Assembly (NCBI GenBank): GCA_964580405.1
Contig: CAZOKM010000004.1
Coordinates: forward strand, 1 to 38,216
Source of the DNA: JAGTRI01 sp964580405
Lineage (GTDB): Archaea > Thermoproteota > Bathyarchaeia > Bathyarchaeales > DTEX01
Direction: 5' to 3'
DNA: 38,216 nucleotides
A model generated the notes under the pieces. It was not told the origin of the DNA. It saw only the letters and a program-made list of their open reading frames with translations, and ran no database searches. The position numbers and the translations under genes are program-made. Shown piece after piece: positions 15,420 through 24,189 of the stretch. How positions within the stretch are numbered: the stretch's first letter is position 1; every line of letters starts with the position of its first letter.

Positions 15420-16190
15420 TTAATGCGGATAGAGAAACCTAGGCAAGCACTTTTCGTCATGTACTGGGTCAAAGTCTTCTAGCTCTTTAACCTTAATGGG
15501 AACCGCGATTCGCGAGACCATCCCGTGAAGGCTGAAGGGCAGCCTTATGAGCCTCATGGTGCCAGACGTTACCCATTCGTCTATGCGGAACCCGTCCTTC
15601 TTCAGTTTTTTAGCCATCCTATACCGTTTCTGGTAATTCCAGTCGTAAGCGTCGCTGTCGAGAACGTGTATGTGGAACCCCCGACCGGAATAGACCAGTC
15701 TCATTTTTGAAAAAATCGAGATAAGATTCTCGTAAAGTCTAGCTGCTTCTTCCTTTGCCATTTTGAACTCGGTTTCGCAGAAGCTGAGCCCTTGTCGACG
15801 ATTCATCTTGTCTTCCAACGTCCCGTGAATGGGGCATGTGAGGTTCTCTGGGTCAACGTCGAACGCCAGCTCCTGACCTTGAACTTTGCCTTTTTCGTCA
15901 TAGACGTTTCTGTCGTAGTAAACTGCCTCGGGTGCGAACTCGACAATTTGGCGCCTAACGTCGTTCAGGTTCCTGTATTCGTCGATGAGGATTGTCGTGG
16001 ACTTGTCCTCCGCGTACTCGGGCGGAAAAATCCTCGTGTGCCTACCGATAATCACGGCGAAAACCACGTTCTTTATTCGTGCCCCAAACCATTCGTTGAC
16101 CTTAGATAAGTCAAACTCGTCCTCGTAGAACAGCCGCCTCTCCTCCAAGGTTGAGTACCGCATTCCCCGCGGCAGCTGATACCTCACCAT
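15420..16190 (-). CDS. priS: DNA primase small subunit (PriS), compact form
   Basis: Catalytic subunit of the archaeo-eukaryotic primase, which makes primers for replication. All three motifs are present: D111-x-D113 in LAFDVDPEN, the SGRGFHIHV motif at 168-176, and D204 in FRIDEWVTSG followed by RLIRLPFSLHG. A zinc site is likely at CPIH (119-122) with C138. The end (SRIAVPIKV, then DFDP) resembles the human PRIM1 segment RISVPIDLQKVDQFDP more than euryarchaeal PriS. At 256 residues it is short; the spacing D113-D204 (91) is about half that of Pyrococcus PriS, so the helical insertion appears absent. It follows ahcY by about 75 bp. Confidence 0.82.
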   Translation of the reverse strand: MVRYQLPRGMRYSTLEERRLFYEDEFDLSKVNEWFGARIKNVVFAVIIGRHTRIFPPEYAEDKSTTILIDEYRNLNDVRRQIVEFAPEAVYYDRNVYDEKGKVQGQELAFDVDPENLTCPIHGTLEDKMNRRQGLSFCETEFKMAKEEAARLYENLISIFSKMRLVYSGRGFHIHVLDSDAYDWNYQKRYRMAKKLKKDGFRIDEWVTSGTMRLIRLPFSLHGMVSRIAVPIKVKELEDFDPVHDEKCLPRFLYPH

Positions 16191-16264
16191 TCGTTCACTT
16201 CTTCCCTTTAGCAGACCGTCCTGATAGCATTGTAAAAGACTGGAAAAGGATTACGTGGAGGTTC

Positions 16265-17521
16265 CTAGATTGTGCCTGACTCCCAGCTCGTGACATACTT
16301 TTTCTGTTCATCGGTCATCTCGTCTATGCGTATCCCCATTCCGCTGAGCTTCAGGCTCGCGACCTTCTCGTCTATCTCCTTCGGGACGCTGTAGACTCCC
16401 GCCTTCAGGTTGGGGTTCTTCGCCAAGTACTCGACGCACATGGCCTGATTCGAGAAGGACATGTCCATGACCTCAGAGGGGTGCCCCTCAGCCGACGCGA
16501 GGTTCACCAGCCTACCCTCCGCAAGCAGGAAGATTTTTCGCCCGTTCTTCAAGGTGTGTTCTTCAAGGTTTGGTCTAATCGTCCTTTTAGAAACGGTGAT
16601 GTCCGCGAGGTCGCTTACGCCGATTTCGACGTTGAAGTGCCCGCTGTTGGCCAGCAGAGTCCCGTCCCGCATCTTCAGCATGTGCTCCTTCCGGATGACG
16701 TTGACGTTTCCGGTCGTCGTCACGAAGATGTCGCCGTTCTCCGCAGCCTCGGACATGGGCAGCACCTGGAAACCATCCATCACTGCTTCGAGCGCACGGA
16801 GCGGGTTTACCTCGGTAACAATTACGTTTGAGCCTAAGCCTCGTGCTCTAGACGCGAGGCCCCGTCCGCACCAGCCGTAGCCGCAAACCACGAACTTCTT
16901 GCCCGCTAGAAGCACGTTCGAGGCTCGGAGGATGCCGTCTATCGTGCTTTGGCCCGTCCCGTAGCGGTTGTCGAAAAGGTACTTCGTGAAGGCGTCGTTC
17001 ACCGCGATAATCGAGTACTTGAGGTCGCCCTTCTCGCTCATCGCCCTAAGTCTGACCACGCCCGTCGTGGTTTCCTCCGTGCCGCCCCTGACAGAAGCGA
17101 GAGCCTCTTTCCTTGACGTGTGCAGCGTACCGACGAGGTCCGCGCCGTCGTCCATCGTAATCATGGGCTTCTGGTCAATCACCTTGTTCAGGCTCCAGTA
17201 GTACTCATCAGTCGTCTCCCCCCGCCAAGCGTACACGCTGACGCCGCTTTTCGCTTGGGCAGCCGCAACCTCGTCCTGGGTCGAAAGCGGATTGGACCCG
17301 CAGAGCGCGACTTTGGCTCCGCCTCCCTGTAAAGTTTCGACCAAGACCGCAGTCTCCTTGGTCACGTGGAGGCACGCGCCAATCGTCAAGCCCTTGAGCG
17401 GCTTCTCCTTCTCGAACCTTTGCCTAATCTGGTTCAAAGCAGGCATGTGCTTCGAAGCCCACTCGATGAGGAGGACGCCGTCCTTCGCGAGTTCGATGTT
17501 CTTAACCTTGTAATCGGCCAT
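16265..17521 (-). CDS. ahcY: Adenosylhomocysteinase
   Basis: Hydrolyses S-adenosylhomocysteine to adenosine and homocysteine with bound NAD, closing the methylation cycle in the cytoplasm. Numbered from the upstream TTG at 17527, visible sites are DDGADL at 126-131, EETTTG at 151-156, ND at 177-178 with K182, NRYGTGQS at 187-194, and the NAD-binding VCGYGWCGRG at 214-223. NSGHFNVEI and the C-terminal helix follow. About 418 residues is the archaeal length, without the insertion of eukaryotic enzymes. I choose ATG at 17521, which gives the usual MADYKVKN start. Neighbours are rpoP and priS on the same strand. Confidence 0.96.
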   Translation of the reverse strand: MADYKVKNIELAKDGVLLIEWASKHMPALNQIRQRFEKEKPLKGLTIGACLHVTKETAVLVETLQGGGAKVALCGSNPLSTQDEVAAAQAKSGVSVYAWRGETTDEYYWSLNKVIDQKPMITMDDGADLVGTLHTSRKEALASVRGGTEETTTGVVRLRAMSEKGDLKYSIIAVNDAFTKYLFDNRYGTGQSTIDGILRASNVLLAGKKFVVCGYGWCGRGLASRARGLGSNVIVTEVNPLRALEAVMDGFQVLPMSEAAENGDIFVTTTGNVNVIRKEHMLKMRDGTLLANSGHFNVEIGVSDLADITVSKRTIRPNLEEHTLKNGRKIFLLAEGRLVNLASAEGHPSEVMDMSFSNQAMCVEYLAKNPNLKAGVYSVPKEIDEKVASLKLSGMGIRIDEMTDEQKKYVTSWESGTI

Positions 17522-17672
17522 CTTCAATTCCGTCCATCAGTGTTCACTGAACCCGTCCTTTCATTTAAAGCTATAACATGAAAACAGTACGCAAGACGCC
17601 CGAACAGCGAACTTCGATGCCCACAAGTAATGCGGATGAACGCAACTAAATAGAAGACGCAACGAGCGACAT

Positions 17673-17870
17673 TTAGCGGGCTTTGATGCGCTTCACGATG
17701 GGCGGCCTGACCTTCATGAGGACGCGGTAGCGGCAGAACGGGCACCTTACCCCGAGCTCAAGGTCCGTGGACTTGACCATGGCGCCACACTTCATGCATT
17801 GGTAGAGTATCGCTGAATGCTGTTCAGGCTGCTCGGATTGCTCCGCCACTTTTTTCACTTCCAAGACCAA
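17673..17870 (-). CDS. rpoP: DNA-directed RNA polymerase subunit P (Rpb12-like)
   Basis: A zinc-ribbon subunit of archaeal RNA polymerase, corresponding to eukaryotic Rpb12. The core is YQCMKCGAM followed, 16 residues on, by RCPFCRYRVLMKVRPP, then a basic tail. The four Cys bind zinc. The first 22 residues (Glu/Gln-rich) are an extension or an overlong call: TTG at 17870 and GTG codons at 17858 and 17849 are all possible starts. A TATA-like TTTAAATACT near 17919-17928 would give a leader of about 25-30 nt to the TTG. Confidence 0.92.
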   Translation of the reverse strand: MVLEVKKVAEQSEQPEQHSAILYQCMKCGAMVKSTDLELGVRCPFCRYRVLMKVRPPIVKRIKAR

Positions 17871-18025
17871 ATGCTCAATTCGAGATTTAACCTTTATTCC
17901 TCTAAAGGAAGAAGCGAGAGTATTTAAACAAGCCGGTGCCCAGGTTTTGTAATAGTAGAATCTGAAGCAGGATGGGTTCTGGCAAATACTTGATGTTGAA
18001 TCCTAATGCCATACATGAGAGCCAA

Positions 18026-19144
18026 TTAGTATTTTTTAAGAAGATTATTGATTTCAGAAACCACTCGTTCTTGATCTTCCTTGGTCATGGAGTGGCACAT
18101 CGGCAGCGCAAGCAAGTTCTTATACAGCTTCTCCGACCTCTCCAGCTTTCCGATTTTTTTGACCCCCCTATAGCTTGGCTGCAGGCTCAGCGCGTATGTG
18201 CCGATTTGTGTTTCGATGTTCTTCTTTTTAAGGTCCGCAATTATTTTGTCTCTAATATTTTCCTTTTCTATATATATCGCGTAAGTTTGATAGACGTGCT
18301 TTGTGTTTTTCCTTTTTTCTGGTGGTCTGATAGAATCTATCTCAGCGAGTAACTTGTCGTAGTAATTGGCCAATTCTATCCTTCTTTCGATTATCTCATT
18401 GATTTTCTTCATCTGCGCCATTCCAATGGCACTCAAAACGTCGCTTAACTTGTAATTAACCCCGAACTGAACAAACCTACTTCCGTGATCATTCGTTTCC
18501 ATGCCAAATATCTTCAGTTTACTAAGTCTTTCCGAATAGGCAGCGACGTTGGTTACCGCCATTCCGCCTTCGCCAGTCGTTATTATCTTTCGCGGATGAA
18601 AGCTGAAGCAGGTGATGTCGGCCAGTGTTCCCGTTTTTTTACCTTCGTATTCTGCGCCCAAGCTGCATGCAGCATCCTCCACAATAAACAGGTCGTGTTT
18701 CTCTTTCAGTTCCAGCAAGGGTTCCATATCCAGTGGGTTTCCGCCCCACGACACGGGGGCAATGCATCGCGTTTTTTTCGTGATTGCCCCTTCGACTTCT
18801 TCTGGGTCAATATTGTACGAGAAAAGGTCCACGTCAACTAGGACTGGCTCTGCCCCAACCCACTTAACGACGTTCCCCGTCGCGGGATGCGTGAAGTTGG
18901 GCACAACCACCTCGTCACCTGCACCTATGTCCAACGCCCTTAGAGCTAACTCAAGGGCGGTGGTGCAAGACGTGGTTGCTGCAGCGTATTTTACGCCGAC
19001 GAACTTTTTGACTTCTTCTTCGAATTCTTTTGTCACTTTTCCCTCTGTTAGCCAGCCAGACTCCAGCACCTTCTGAATCATCTGCAGTTCGTCTTGCCCA
19101 ACGACGGGTTCAATTAATTTTAGTTTCTTTTCGTATGTCGTCAT
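18026..19144 (-). CDS. DegT/DnrJ/EryC1-family PLP aminotransferase
   Basis: A PLP-dependent enzyme that aminates keto-sugars bound to nucleotides. The PLP Lys is K186 in SFHPRKIITTGEGG and the cofactor Asp is D157 in IVEDAACSLGAEY. ATTSCTTALELAL and VVPNFTHPATGN near residues 56-92 are typical active-site segments. At 372 residues it has normal length. The start overlaps the stop of the upstream SDR gene (ATGA at 19141-19144), so the two are translationally coupled. Together they suggest formation of an amino sugar, for example a 3- or 4-amino-sugar nucleotide, for the glycan assembled by this locus. Confidence 0.92.
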   Translation of the reverse strand: MTTYEKKLKLIEPVVGQDELQMIQKVLESGWLTEGKVTKEFEEEVKKFVGVKYAAATTSCTTALELALRALDIGAGDEVVVPNFTHPATGNVVKWVGAEPVLVDVDLFSYNIDPEEVEGAITKKTRCIAPVSWGGNPLDMEPLLELKEKHDLFIVEDAACSLGAEYEGKKTGTLADITCFSFHPRKIITTGEGGMAVTNVAAYSERLSKLKIFGMETNDHGSRFVQFGVNYKLSDVLSAIGMAQMKKINEIIERRIELANYYDKLLAEIDSIRPPEKRKNTKHVYQTYAIYIEKENIRDKIIADLKKKNIETQIGTYALSLQPSYRGVKKIGKLERSEKLYKNLLALPMCHSMTKEDQERVVSEINNLLKKY

Positions 19145-20136
19145 GCACGTTTCCCCTTTTTTGCCAGTTGCTCCCTGTACCAGTCTATTGTCCTTTGCAG
19201 ACCCGTTTTGTAGTCGATCTTCGGAGAATAGCCGATCAGTTCCTTCGCGAGGGAGATATCACCGAGGTGGCGACGAATGTCTCCAGGTCTGGGAGCCGTG
19301 TGGATCACGTTCCCAGAGTAGCCCATCAGATCCATGATTTGGTAAATTAACTCTTTTATGCTGATTTCTCTGCCGCTGGCGATGTTGATCACTTTGCCCT
19401 TCGTTGAAGGCACCTCGTAGAATCTGGATATCGCCTCCGCCACGTCCTCAACGTACGTGTAGTCCCTCGTCTGCAGGCCGTCCCCATGGATTATGGGTGG
19501 TCTACCAGACAATATCCGACTTATGGTAATCGGTATCACGGCAGCATAGCTCTTTTCGTTCTGCCTCGGACCATAAGTGTTGAATGGTCTAGCAATCGCT
19601 ATGTCCAAGCCGAAGACCTGACGGTATGAAAGCGCGATGTGGTCGCAGGCGAGCTTGCTGGCTGCGTAAGGTGTGGTCGGAAACGTGGGATGATTCTCGT
19701 CCATTGGTCTACGTTTCGCGTAAATTGCGGTCCCGTACGCTTCTGATGAGGAGGTATGAATCAGCGTTTTGTACTTTCCTTTGCGGAGAAGTTCACACAA
19801 CGTGGAGGTGATGAGTATGTTCGTGTCAATGGTCTTCTTCGGCTTGGTCAACGAGGCGGGAAGAGGAACCACAGCCAGATTGAACGTCACGTCCACATTC
19901 TCTTTCTCGTAGAACTTCGATGTCAGCCTATATTTGGAGGCGTCAACCTTTTGGATGGCGACGTTTTTCTTCTTCCGAAGGTTCTCAATGTTCCTTTCTT
20001 TACCAAGAGAAAAGTCGTCTACAATAATCAGCTTCTTGGGAGCATATTCCATCATCTTGTCGCACAGATGGCTTCCGATAAAACCAGCTCCACCCGTCAC
20101 AACGACCGTCTTGTTCCTTAATTCGATGAGAACCAC
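19141..20136 (-). CDS. NAD-dependent nucleotide-sugar epimerase/dehydratase (extended SDR)
   Basis: GGAGFIGSH at 15-23 binds NAD; HTSSSEAYG and Y157-xxx-K161 (TPYAASK) are the catalytic residues. ARPFNTYGPRQ and the C-terminal RPGDIRRHLGD are seen in UDP-glucose 4-epimerase-like and dTDP-glucose 4,6-dehydratase-like enzymes. Length 331 is normal. The start GTG at 20136 lies 26-27 bp after the centre of a TATA box, so the transcript is probably leaderless and this gene with the following aminotransferase forms its own operon inside the larger cluster. Confidence 0.92.
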   Translation of the reverse strand: MVLIELRNKTVVVTGGAGFIGSHLCDKMMEYAPKKLIIVDDFSLGKERNIENLRKKKNVAIQKVDASKYRLTSKFYEKENVDVTFNLAVVPLPASLTKPKKTIDTNILITSTLCELLRKGKYKTLIHTSSSEAYGTAIYAKRRPMDENHPTFPTTPYAASKLACDHIALSYRQVFGLDIAIARPFNTYGPRQNEKSYAAVIPITISRILSGRPPIIHGDGLQTRDYTYVEDVAEAISRFYEVPSTKGKVINIASGREISIKELIYQIMDLMGYSGNVIHTAPRPGDIRRHLGDISLAKELIGYSPKIDYKTGLQRTIDWYREQLAKKGKRA

Positions 20137-20157
20137 CTTCTAGTTCCGAAAAATGCG

Positions 20158-20165
20158 TTTTTATA
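20158..20165 (-). promoter_or_regulatory. TATA box inside the glycan cluster
   Basis: On the minus strand, TATAAAAA sits in the 66-bp gap between two glycan genes. Its centre is 26-27 bp from the GTG at 20136, which predicts leaderless transcription of the SDR and aminotransferase pair. A second AT-rich box (TTTTATATTT, 20178-20187) lies 20 bp further upstream. Confidence 0.55.
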
Positions 20166-20202
20166 TGGTGACAACAAAAATATAAAACCTTCATTTCCAG
20201 TT

Positions 20203-21318
20203 TTAATCAATTATTTTTTCATCTTCATACATTCTCGGAAGACGGTCTGCAGGACTATTCTGTAAAGCATACTTTATCGTTTCAGTAACCGACATTCCAC
20301 TCAGCCTGCATCTGGAAGCCACTTCAGCGACTTTTAAGCTGGCAGCGATAAGCTCCATGGTGCATCGTGCTCCGAGATAGTCGGACGAGACTGACATGTA
20401 CCCGAATGGACGAATATTCTCAGGATATAGGTCTATGCCTTCCCTGAGAATGTTTTTTTCGTTGACATTGCCAGCTAAGTGAATTATTTGAACAAAGGGA
20501 TTCAGTTTTTTGAGCAGCTTCACTGGGATGAAACCTTCATCCGACATTATATCAACGTTGTGCAGAAGCTCATTCACGACGATTGCGTCGTACGAACCGA
20601 GATTACTTAGTACTTCTTTACGACTGCGTACGAATGTTTTTTGTTTTGCTGGAACGTTGTCGTCAAACGTTACACGGTCAACCGAAACCTTGTTGTTCAT
20701 GAAGAATTCAGCGGGATAGTTGCAGATGTCTCCGCTGCCAATGAGAAGCAACCTGTCTTTGTAGACAGAAAACCCCTTTTCGAACAAGACCTTACAGATT
20801 TTAAACCCGCTTGATGCAAGCAGATTGAGCTCAGGGTGATTTTCATTCGTTCCCAGAACGATTATTCCCTTTTCGCGGCATGCCAGCAGGTCAAGCTCCT
20901 TTGGCCGAACCTCGTTCGCGAACCGCATCAGCGGAATCACCGCGGTGGGTTTCATGTGTGAGACCATCTCCCTCGTGATGGGGCGCACGAACCCAGAGTT
21001 CGTAATGACGTCGCTCTTGGAGAGGTATTTTCGGTCCTTCTTGAAAAGGACAACGACCTTTCCATCAACCCCGAGCTCTTTAGCTTCTTTAAGGGTCTGT
21101 TCTTTTACTTCTTCCTTTTTTCCGTACCCAGAGTCAGACGTGACGGCGAACACGTGCTCAGCGCCAGACAGGGCTACCATAATCGGCGTGTAGAGGTAGT
21201 TGCCCGTCGCAGCCTCTGTGAAAACAGATAAACCGTGGAGGTTAACCTCGAACTTGTCTATGGCGTCCTGCACGATTTTCCGTTTTCTTTCTTTAGCCAC
21301 GTCTACTGAACGCATCAC
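20203..21318 (-). CDS. Rossmann-fold protein resembling 2-hydroxyacid dehydrogenases, function unknown
   Basis: 371 residues, probably two alpha/beta domains. Residues 136-157 (EVRPKELDLLACREKGI followed by IVLGTN) resemble the linker of D-2-hydroxyacid dehydrogenases. LLLIGSGDICNYP at 190-202 is the dinucleotide-loop position, but it reads GSGDIC rather than GxGxxG, so cofactor binding is uncertain. I see no catalytic His/Glu pair of that family. The start GTG overlaps the TGA of the deacetylase-like gene (21315-21318), so it is coupled to it. By position it takes part in making or modifying a glycan building block. Confidence 0.6.
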   Translation of the reverse strand: MMRSVDVAKERKRKIVQDAIDKFEVNLHGLSVFTEAATGNYLYTPIMVALSGAEHVFAVTSDSGYGKKEEVKEQTLKEAKELGVDGKVVVLFKKDRKYLSKSDVITNSGFVRPITREMVSHMKPTAVIPLMRFANEVRPKELDLLACREKGIIVLGTNENHPELNLLASSGFKICKVLFEKGFSVYKDRLLLIGSGDICNYPAEFFMNNKVSVDRVTFDDNVPAKQKTFVRSRKEVLSNLGSYDAIVVNELLHNVDIMSDEGFIPVKLLKKLNPFVQIIHLAGNVNEKNILREGIDLYPENIRPFGYMSVSSDYLGARCTMELIAASLKVAEVASRCRLSGMSVTETIKYALQNSPADRLPRMYEDEKIID

Positions 21319-22025
21319 TCATCTCCAGAGGATTTGACCCATTCTCGGTATATATCTTTGCAGGTGTACGATTCAGCGTTGTTTTTAATGTGTCTTAGTA
21401 ATTCGACGAAAAGGGTTTGGGTTCCGCCATTCTTTCCCCTCAATCTGGTCAACTTGTCCACTTGGTTGTAGAAAGGCTTGAATTCTCTGTAATGCTCCTC
21501 CGACTGCGTGTTCGCGAAGACGTGTATGGGGTGAAAAATGTACACTTTCAAACCATTCTTGGAAAGGTGTAGCTGAGACGGTTCAAAGGGGAGTCCGCTC
21601 GAAAACATCGTGTCATCAGCCCAATAGAAGGGGATGCAGACGAGTTTCTTGAGACGCCACCAAGGGTAGAGACCTTCCCTGAGCGGAATGTAGGTGCTTG
21701 AGTCGTACTTCAACCCATTCTGAATGTAGAGGCGGAAAATGTTGGTTGACTGGACGCACCCGTGGCAACGCACCCCGATCGATTTAGGATAGAATCTTAA
21801 AAGCTCGTCAACCGTCTTCTCGTAGTCATCGCTAGCAGCAAGATTAGGGTGTATTCCAACCTCGAACTTCTTTGGGTCCAAAGACTTCAGGAGGCTGGAC
21901 TCGTGCGTGGCAAAGATCGTTGCTTTTACGTCGTACTCTTCTAGAAATTGGATTGAGTACTCGATTACCTCGTCGCACGCCCAATCAGCATCCAATGTGA
22001 CACAAATTTTGTCGAAGAGCGTCAT
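21315..22025 (-). CDS. Polysaccharide deacetylase-like (NodB homology) protein
   Basis: The fold follows carbohydrate esterase family 4: ICVTLDADWACD near the N-terminus holds the catalytic and metal Asp pair (DAD in place of DD), then VKATIFATHES, GIHPN with a metal His, and RCHG as the third motif. The end is a conserved-looking YIFHPIHVFAN. It would remove an N-acetyl group from a sugar of the glycan. I choose ATG at 22025, which overlaps the upstream stop as ATGA and has GGAG 5 nt before it; the longer frame from 22070 would overlap the previous gene by 49 bp. There is no signal peptide, so the action is cytoplasmic. Confidence 0.75.
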   Translation of the reverse strand: MTLFDKICVTLDADWACDEVIEYSIQFLEEYDVKATIFATHESSLLKSLDPKKFEVGIHPNLAASDDYEKTVDELLRFYPKSIGVRCHGCVQSTNIFRLYIQNGLKYDSSTYIPLREGLYPWWRLKKLVCIPFYWADDTMFSSGLPFEPSQLHLSKNGLKVYIFHPIHVFANTQSEEHYREFKPFYNQVDKLTRLRGKNGGTQTLFVELLRHIKNNAESYTCKDIYREWVKSSGDE

Positions 22026-23059
22026 TCCGTCTCCTTCCTCAACTCGGTGAACGGAAGAACGTAGAACCACTCGTACTCAGACAGTATCTCCTCTTCCTGA
22101 AGGTTCCGTATTCCGCTGGTGTCCCCATAAGCGTTGATGAGCAGCTGGTAAGGATAATCCTTTGCCCCCCAGCTCCGTTTAAACATGTAGACGCCCTCGA
22201 GCGCCTTTCTCGTTCCTCCGAAGTTCCAGATGGTGTAACCATTATTCAGGGAGTCCTTCATGGCTTCGTAGATAAGCAACGCGACGGGTTGCAAACTGCT
22301 GTATTCAAGTTTGAAACATGGAGTAAAGTAGTCAACAATATTCTTGTAATAGAGCAGCAGGAGGCTGCCTATGATCTCGTTGTCCTTCCAAGCGAACAAA
22401 ATCTTGTAGTCCTTGTTTTGAGAACCATAGAATGCATCAAACAGGATTTCGAAGAATCTAGGGGGTTTATAGACGCCGTGCTTCCTTTCCATTCCAACCT
22501 TATGCATCTCAAAGAGCTCGCCCAAATGACTCAAGTCCTGCGCGAATTCAACCTTGATGTCATTCTTCTGCGCTTTTCGGATGGCAGTCCTGCACCTCTT
22601 TTCGATCGTGTTGAACATGATCTCGTTTTCGACGTCAGCCACTTTCTCGGGAAACACGGTCATCTGAGTAATCCTTGGGTCAATGAAGTTCGGTTTTAGA
22701 GCTTTCTGGATGAAGTCAGGGTCGGATTCGAACGGCGTCGTGATGATTGTCGAAAAGACGCAGTTATTCTCCTCAGCCAACTCCTTAAAGGAAAGCAGCA
22801 GTTTTTCCTTAACCTCAAGACGTTCTCTTTCATTAAGCTCCGGTAAAACGACCGGCCCGCCGTGTGTTCCGAAAAATGGAAGAGAATTCAACACGTTGCC
22901 GTGCTTGGTGTTCTTTTTCATGAGGGATGGTAGTATCCCAACTATTTTTTCCTCACTTTTAGCAACGAGATAGAAAGGTTCTGACACGGTGAAGAGCTGG
23001 AGGAGTCTGGTCCACCTGAGCGTGTGTGCACGCATGCCACTCTTTGACAGCCTAACCAC
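22022..23059 (-). CDS. FemAB-like/GNAT-fold acyltransferase
   Basis: LNSLPFFGTHGGPVV near the N-terminus and a C-terminal GNAT half with HKVGMERKHGVYKPP, IIGSLLLLYY and YTIWNFGGTRKALEGVYMFKRS-type segments match the FemAB/BioF2-like acyltransferase group found in polysaccharide clusters. It probably acylates an amino sugar or lipid-linked glycan. The first canonical start is GTG at 23059, yet the frame remains open upstream for about 19 codons that read like the family N-terminus (IEKLRPEDREEYDNVV). An ATT or ATC start near 23105-23110 would include them. Coupled by ATGA to the deacetylase-like gene. Confidence 0.78.
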   Translation of the reverse strand: MVRLSKSGMRAHTLRWTRLLQLFTVSEPFYLVAKSEEKIVGILPSLMKKNTKHGNVLNSLPFFGTHGGPVVLPELNERERLEVKEKLLLSFKELAEENNCVFSTIITTPFESDPDFIQKALKPNFIDPRITQMTVFPEKVADVENEIMFNTIEKRCRTAIRKAQKNDIKVEFAQDLSHLGELFEMHKVGMERKHGVYKPPRFFEILFDAFYGSQNKDYKILFAWKDNEIIGSLLLLYYKNIVDYFTPCFKLEYSSLQPVALLIYEAMKDSLNNGYTIWNFGGTRKALEGVYMFKRSWGAKDYPYQLLINAYGDTSGIRNLQEEEILSEYEWFYVLPFTELRKETE

Positions 23060-23143
23060 GTTGTCATATTCTTCACGGTCTTCTGGTCTCAGTTTCTCTA
23101 TCTGAATGATGGGTACTCACCACCTTAGGTTCTCAAATCGCGG

Positions 23144-24178
23144 TTAGTAAATGAGCTCGTCGAGAGTCTTGCCATACCTTCGGTACAACACTTCTTCCTG
23201 CTTTGCCTCCAGATGCCTGAATCTACCCGACTCCATTTCTTTCTTGAAATCCCTCATCGCAGCTTCGTATGAGTACTTCGGGACGTACCCAAAGTCTCTC
23301 TTGGCTTTCTCGATGGAAAAAATCTGGTCCTTCCTTTTCACTTCCGCTATGTCTGGCCTGTACACGATTTTCGAGGGCTTGTCGGGCGGAGAAAACGCTG
23401 CTATAATGGCCTTCGCTTCCTGATCTATCGTGAGGCCCACCCCTGACCCGATAGTGTATAGTCCTGACGCTTTTTCGCTGTTCAACGCTCCGATGAAGGC
23501 CGCAACGACGTCTTTTACGTAAACCAAGTCCCTGACGGTCTTGTGCTCGCCCCAAATCTCAATCGGTTCTCCCCTCATGGCCTTCGCGACGAACATCCGG
23601 AAAACGCTCACTTCGGGTCTTCCGTCCCAGAAAGAAACGTACCTGCTGCCGTACCCCCTCACTCCGGGAAGCCTCAGGCTTATTCCCCTTATTCCGTAGT
23701 CACGGCTGTAGCTCTCAATGAACTTCATGGCCGCAATCTTAGACACGATGTACGGCGTGGTCGGTCCCGAGAACTCTTCGGGGGTGTCCTCCGTGATGAC
23801 GACGCTTTTGGACCTGTTAACGTCGCTGTGAGTCATGGAAAAAACGATTTTTCCGACACCGTTCTTCCTACAAAATTCAAGCATATTGTACGTGCCTAGG
23901 GCATTAACCATGAGATAGTCGCGGGGAGTGTACATGTCGATGCTGAGGAGACCAGCAATGTGCGCTACGGCGTCTATGTCCTTGGGAAGATTATCGAAAT
24001 CCTTTTCCTCAGTGAGATCCAGATTCACGAAGGGTATCGCCCTTTTCCTGTAATACGCTTCTCCGTCTTCGCTCCTGCCGACGGCTACGACGTCAACGCC
24101 CTCTTTAGCCAACTGGTCGGCAAGATAAGTCCCAATAAACCCAGTCGCCCCAGTGACCAGTATTTTTTTATTTTTCAT
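23144..24178 (-). CDS. NAD-dependent epimerase/dehydratase (extended SDR)
   Basis: GATGFIG at 10-16 binds NAD; Y143-xxx-K147 in TPYIVSK is the catalytic pair, with SMTHSD at 114-119 at the place of the usual SSS/A. RLPGVRGYGSRYV and VRDLVYVKDVVAAF are substrate-pocket segments of nucleotide-sugar epimerases. Length is 344. It likely makes a sugar isomer for the same glycan as its neighbours. It starts with ATG at 24178, 12 bp after the GT4 gene, and the gap to the FemAB-like gene is 28-85 bp depending on that start. Confidence 0.9.
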   Translation of the reverse strand: MKNKKILVTGATGFIGTYLADQLAKEGVDVVAVGRSEDGEAYYRKRAIPFVNLDLTEEKDFDNLPKDIDAVAHIAGLLSIDMYTPRDYLMVNALGTYNMLEFCRKNGVGKIVFSMTHSDVNRSKSVVITEDTPEEFSGPTTPYIVSKIAAMKFIESYSRDYGIRGISLRLPGVRGYGSRYVSFWDGRPEVSVFRMFVAKAMRGEPIEIWGEHKTVRDLVYVKDVVAAFIGALNSEKASGLYTIGSGVGLTIDQEAKAIIAAFSPPDKPSKIVYRPDIAEVKRKDQIFSIEKAKRDFGYVPKYSYEAAMRDFKKEMESGRFRHLEAKQEEVLYRRYGKTLDELIY

Positions 24179-24189
24179 CTTTTCTTCAC

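Noticed and set aside
17871..18025. tRNA or structured RNA in the gap before rpoP
   Set aside because: No T-arm-like GTTCGANTC, no acceptor stem and no strong hairpins; the gap is AT-rich promoter sequence.
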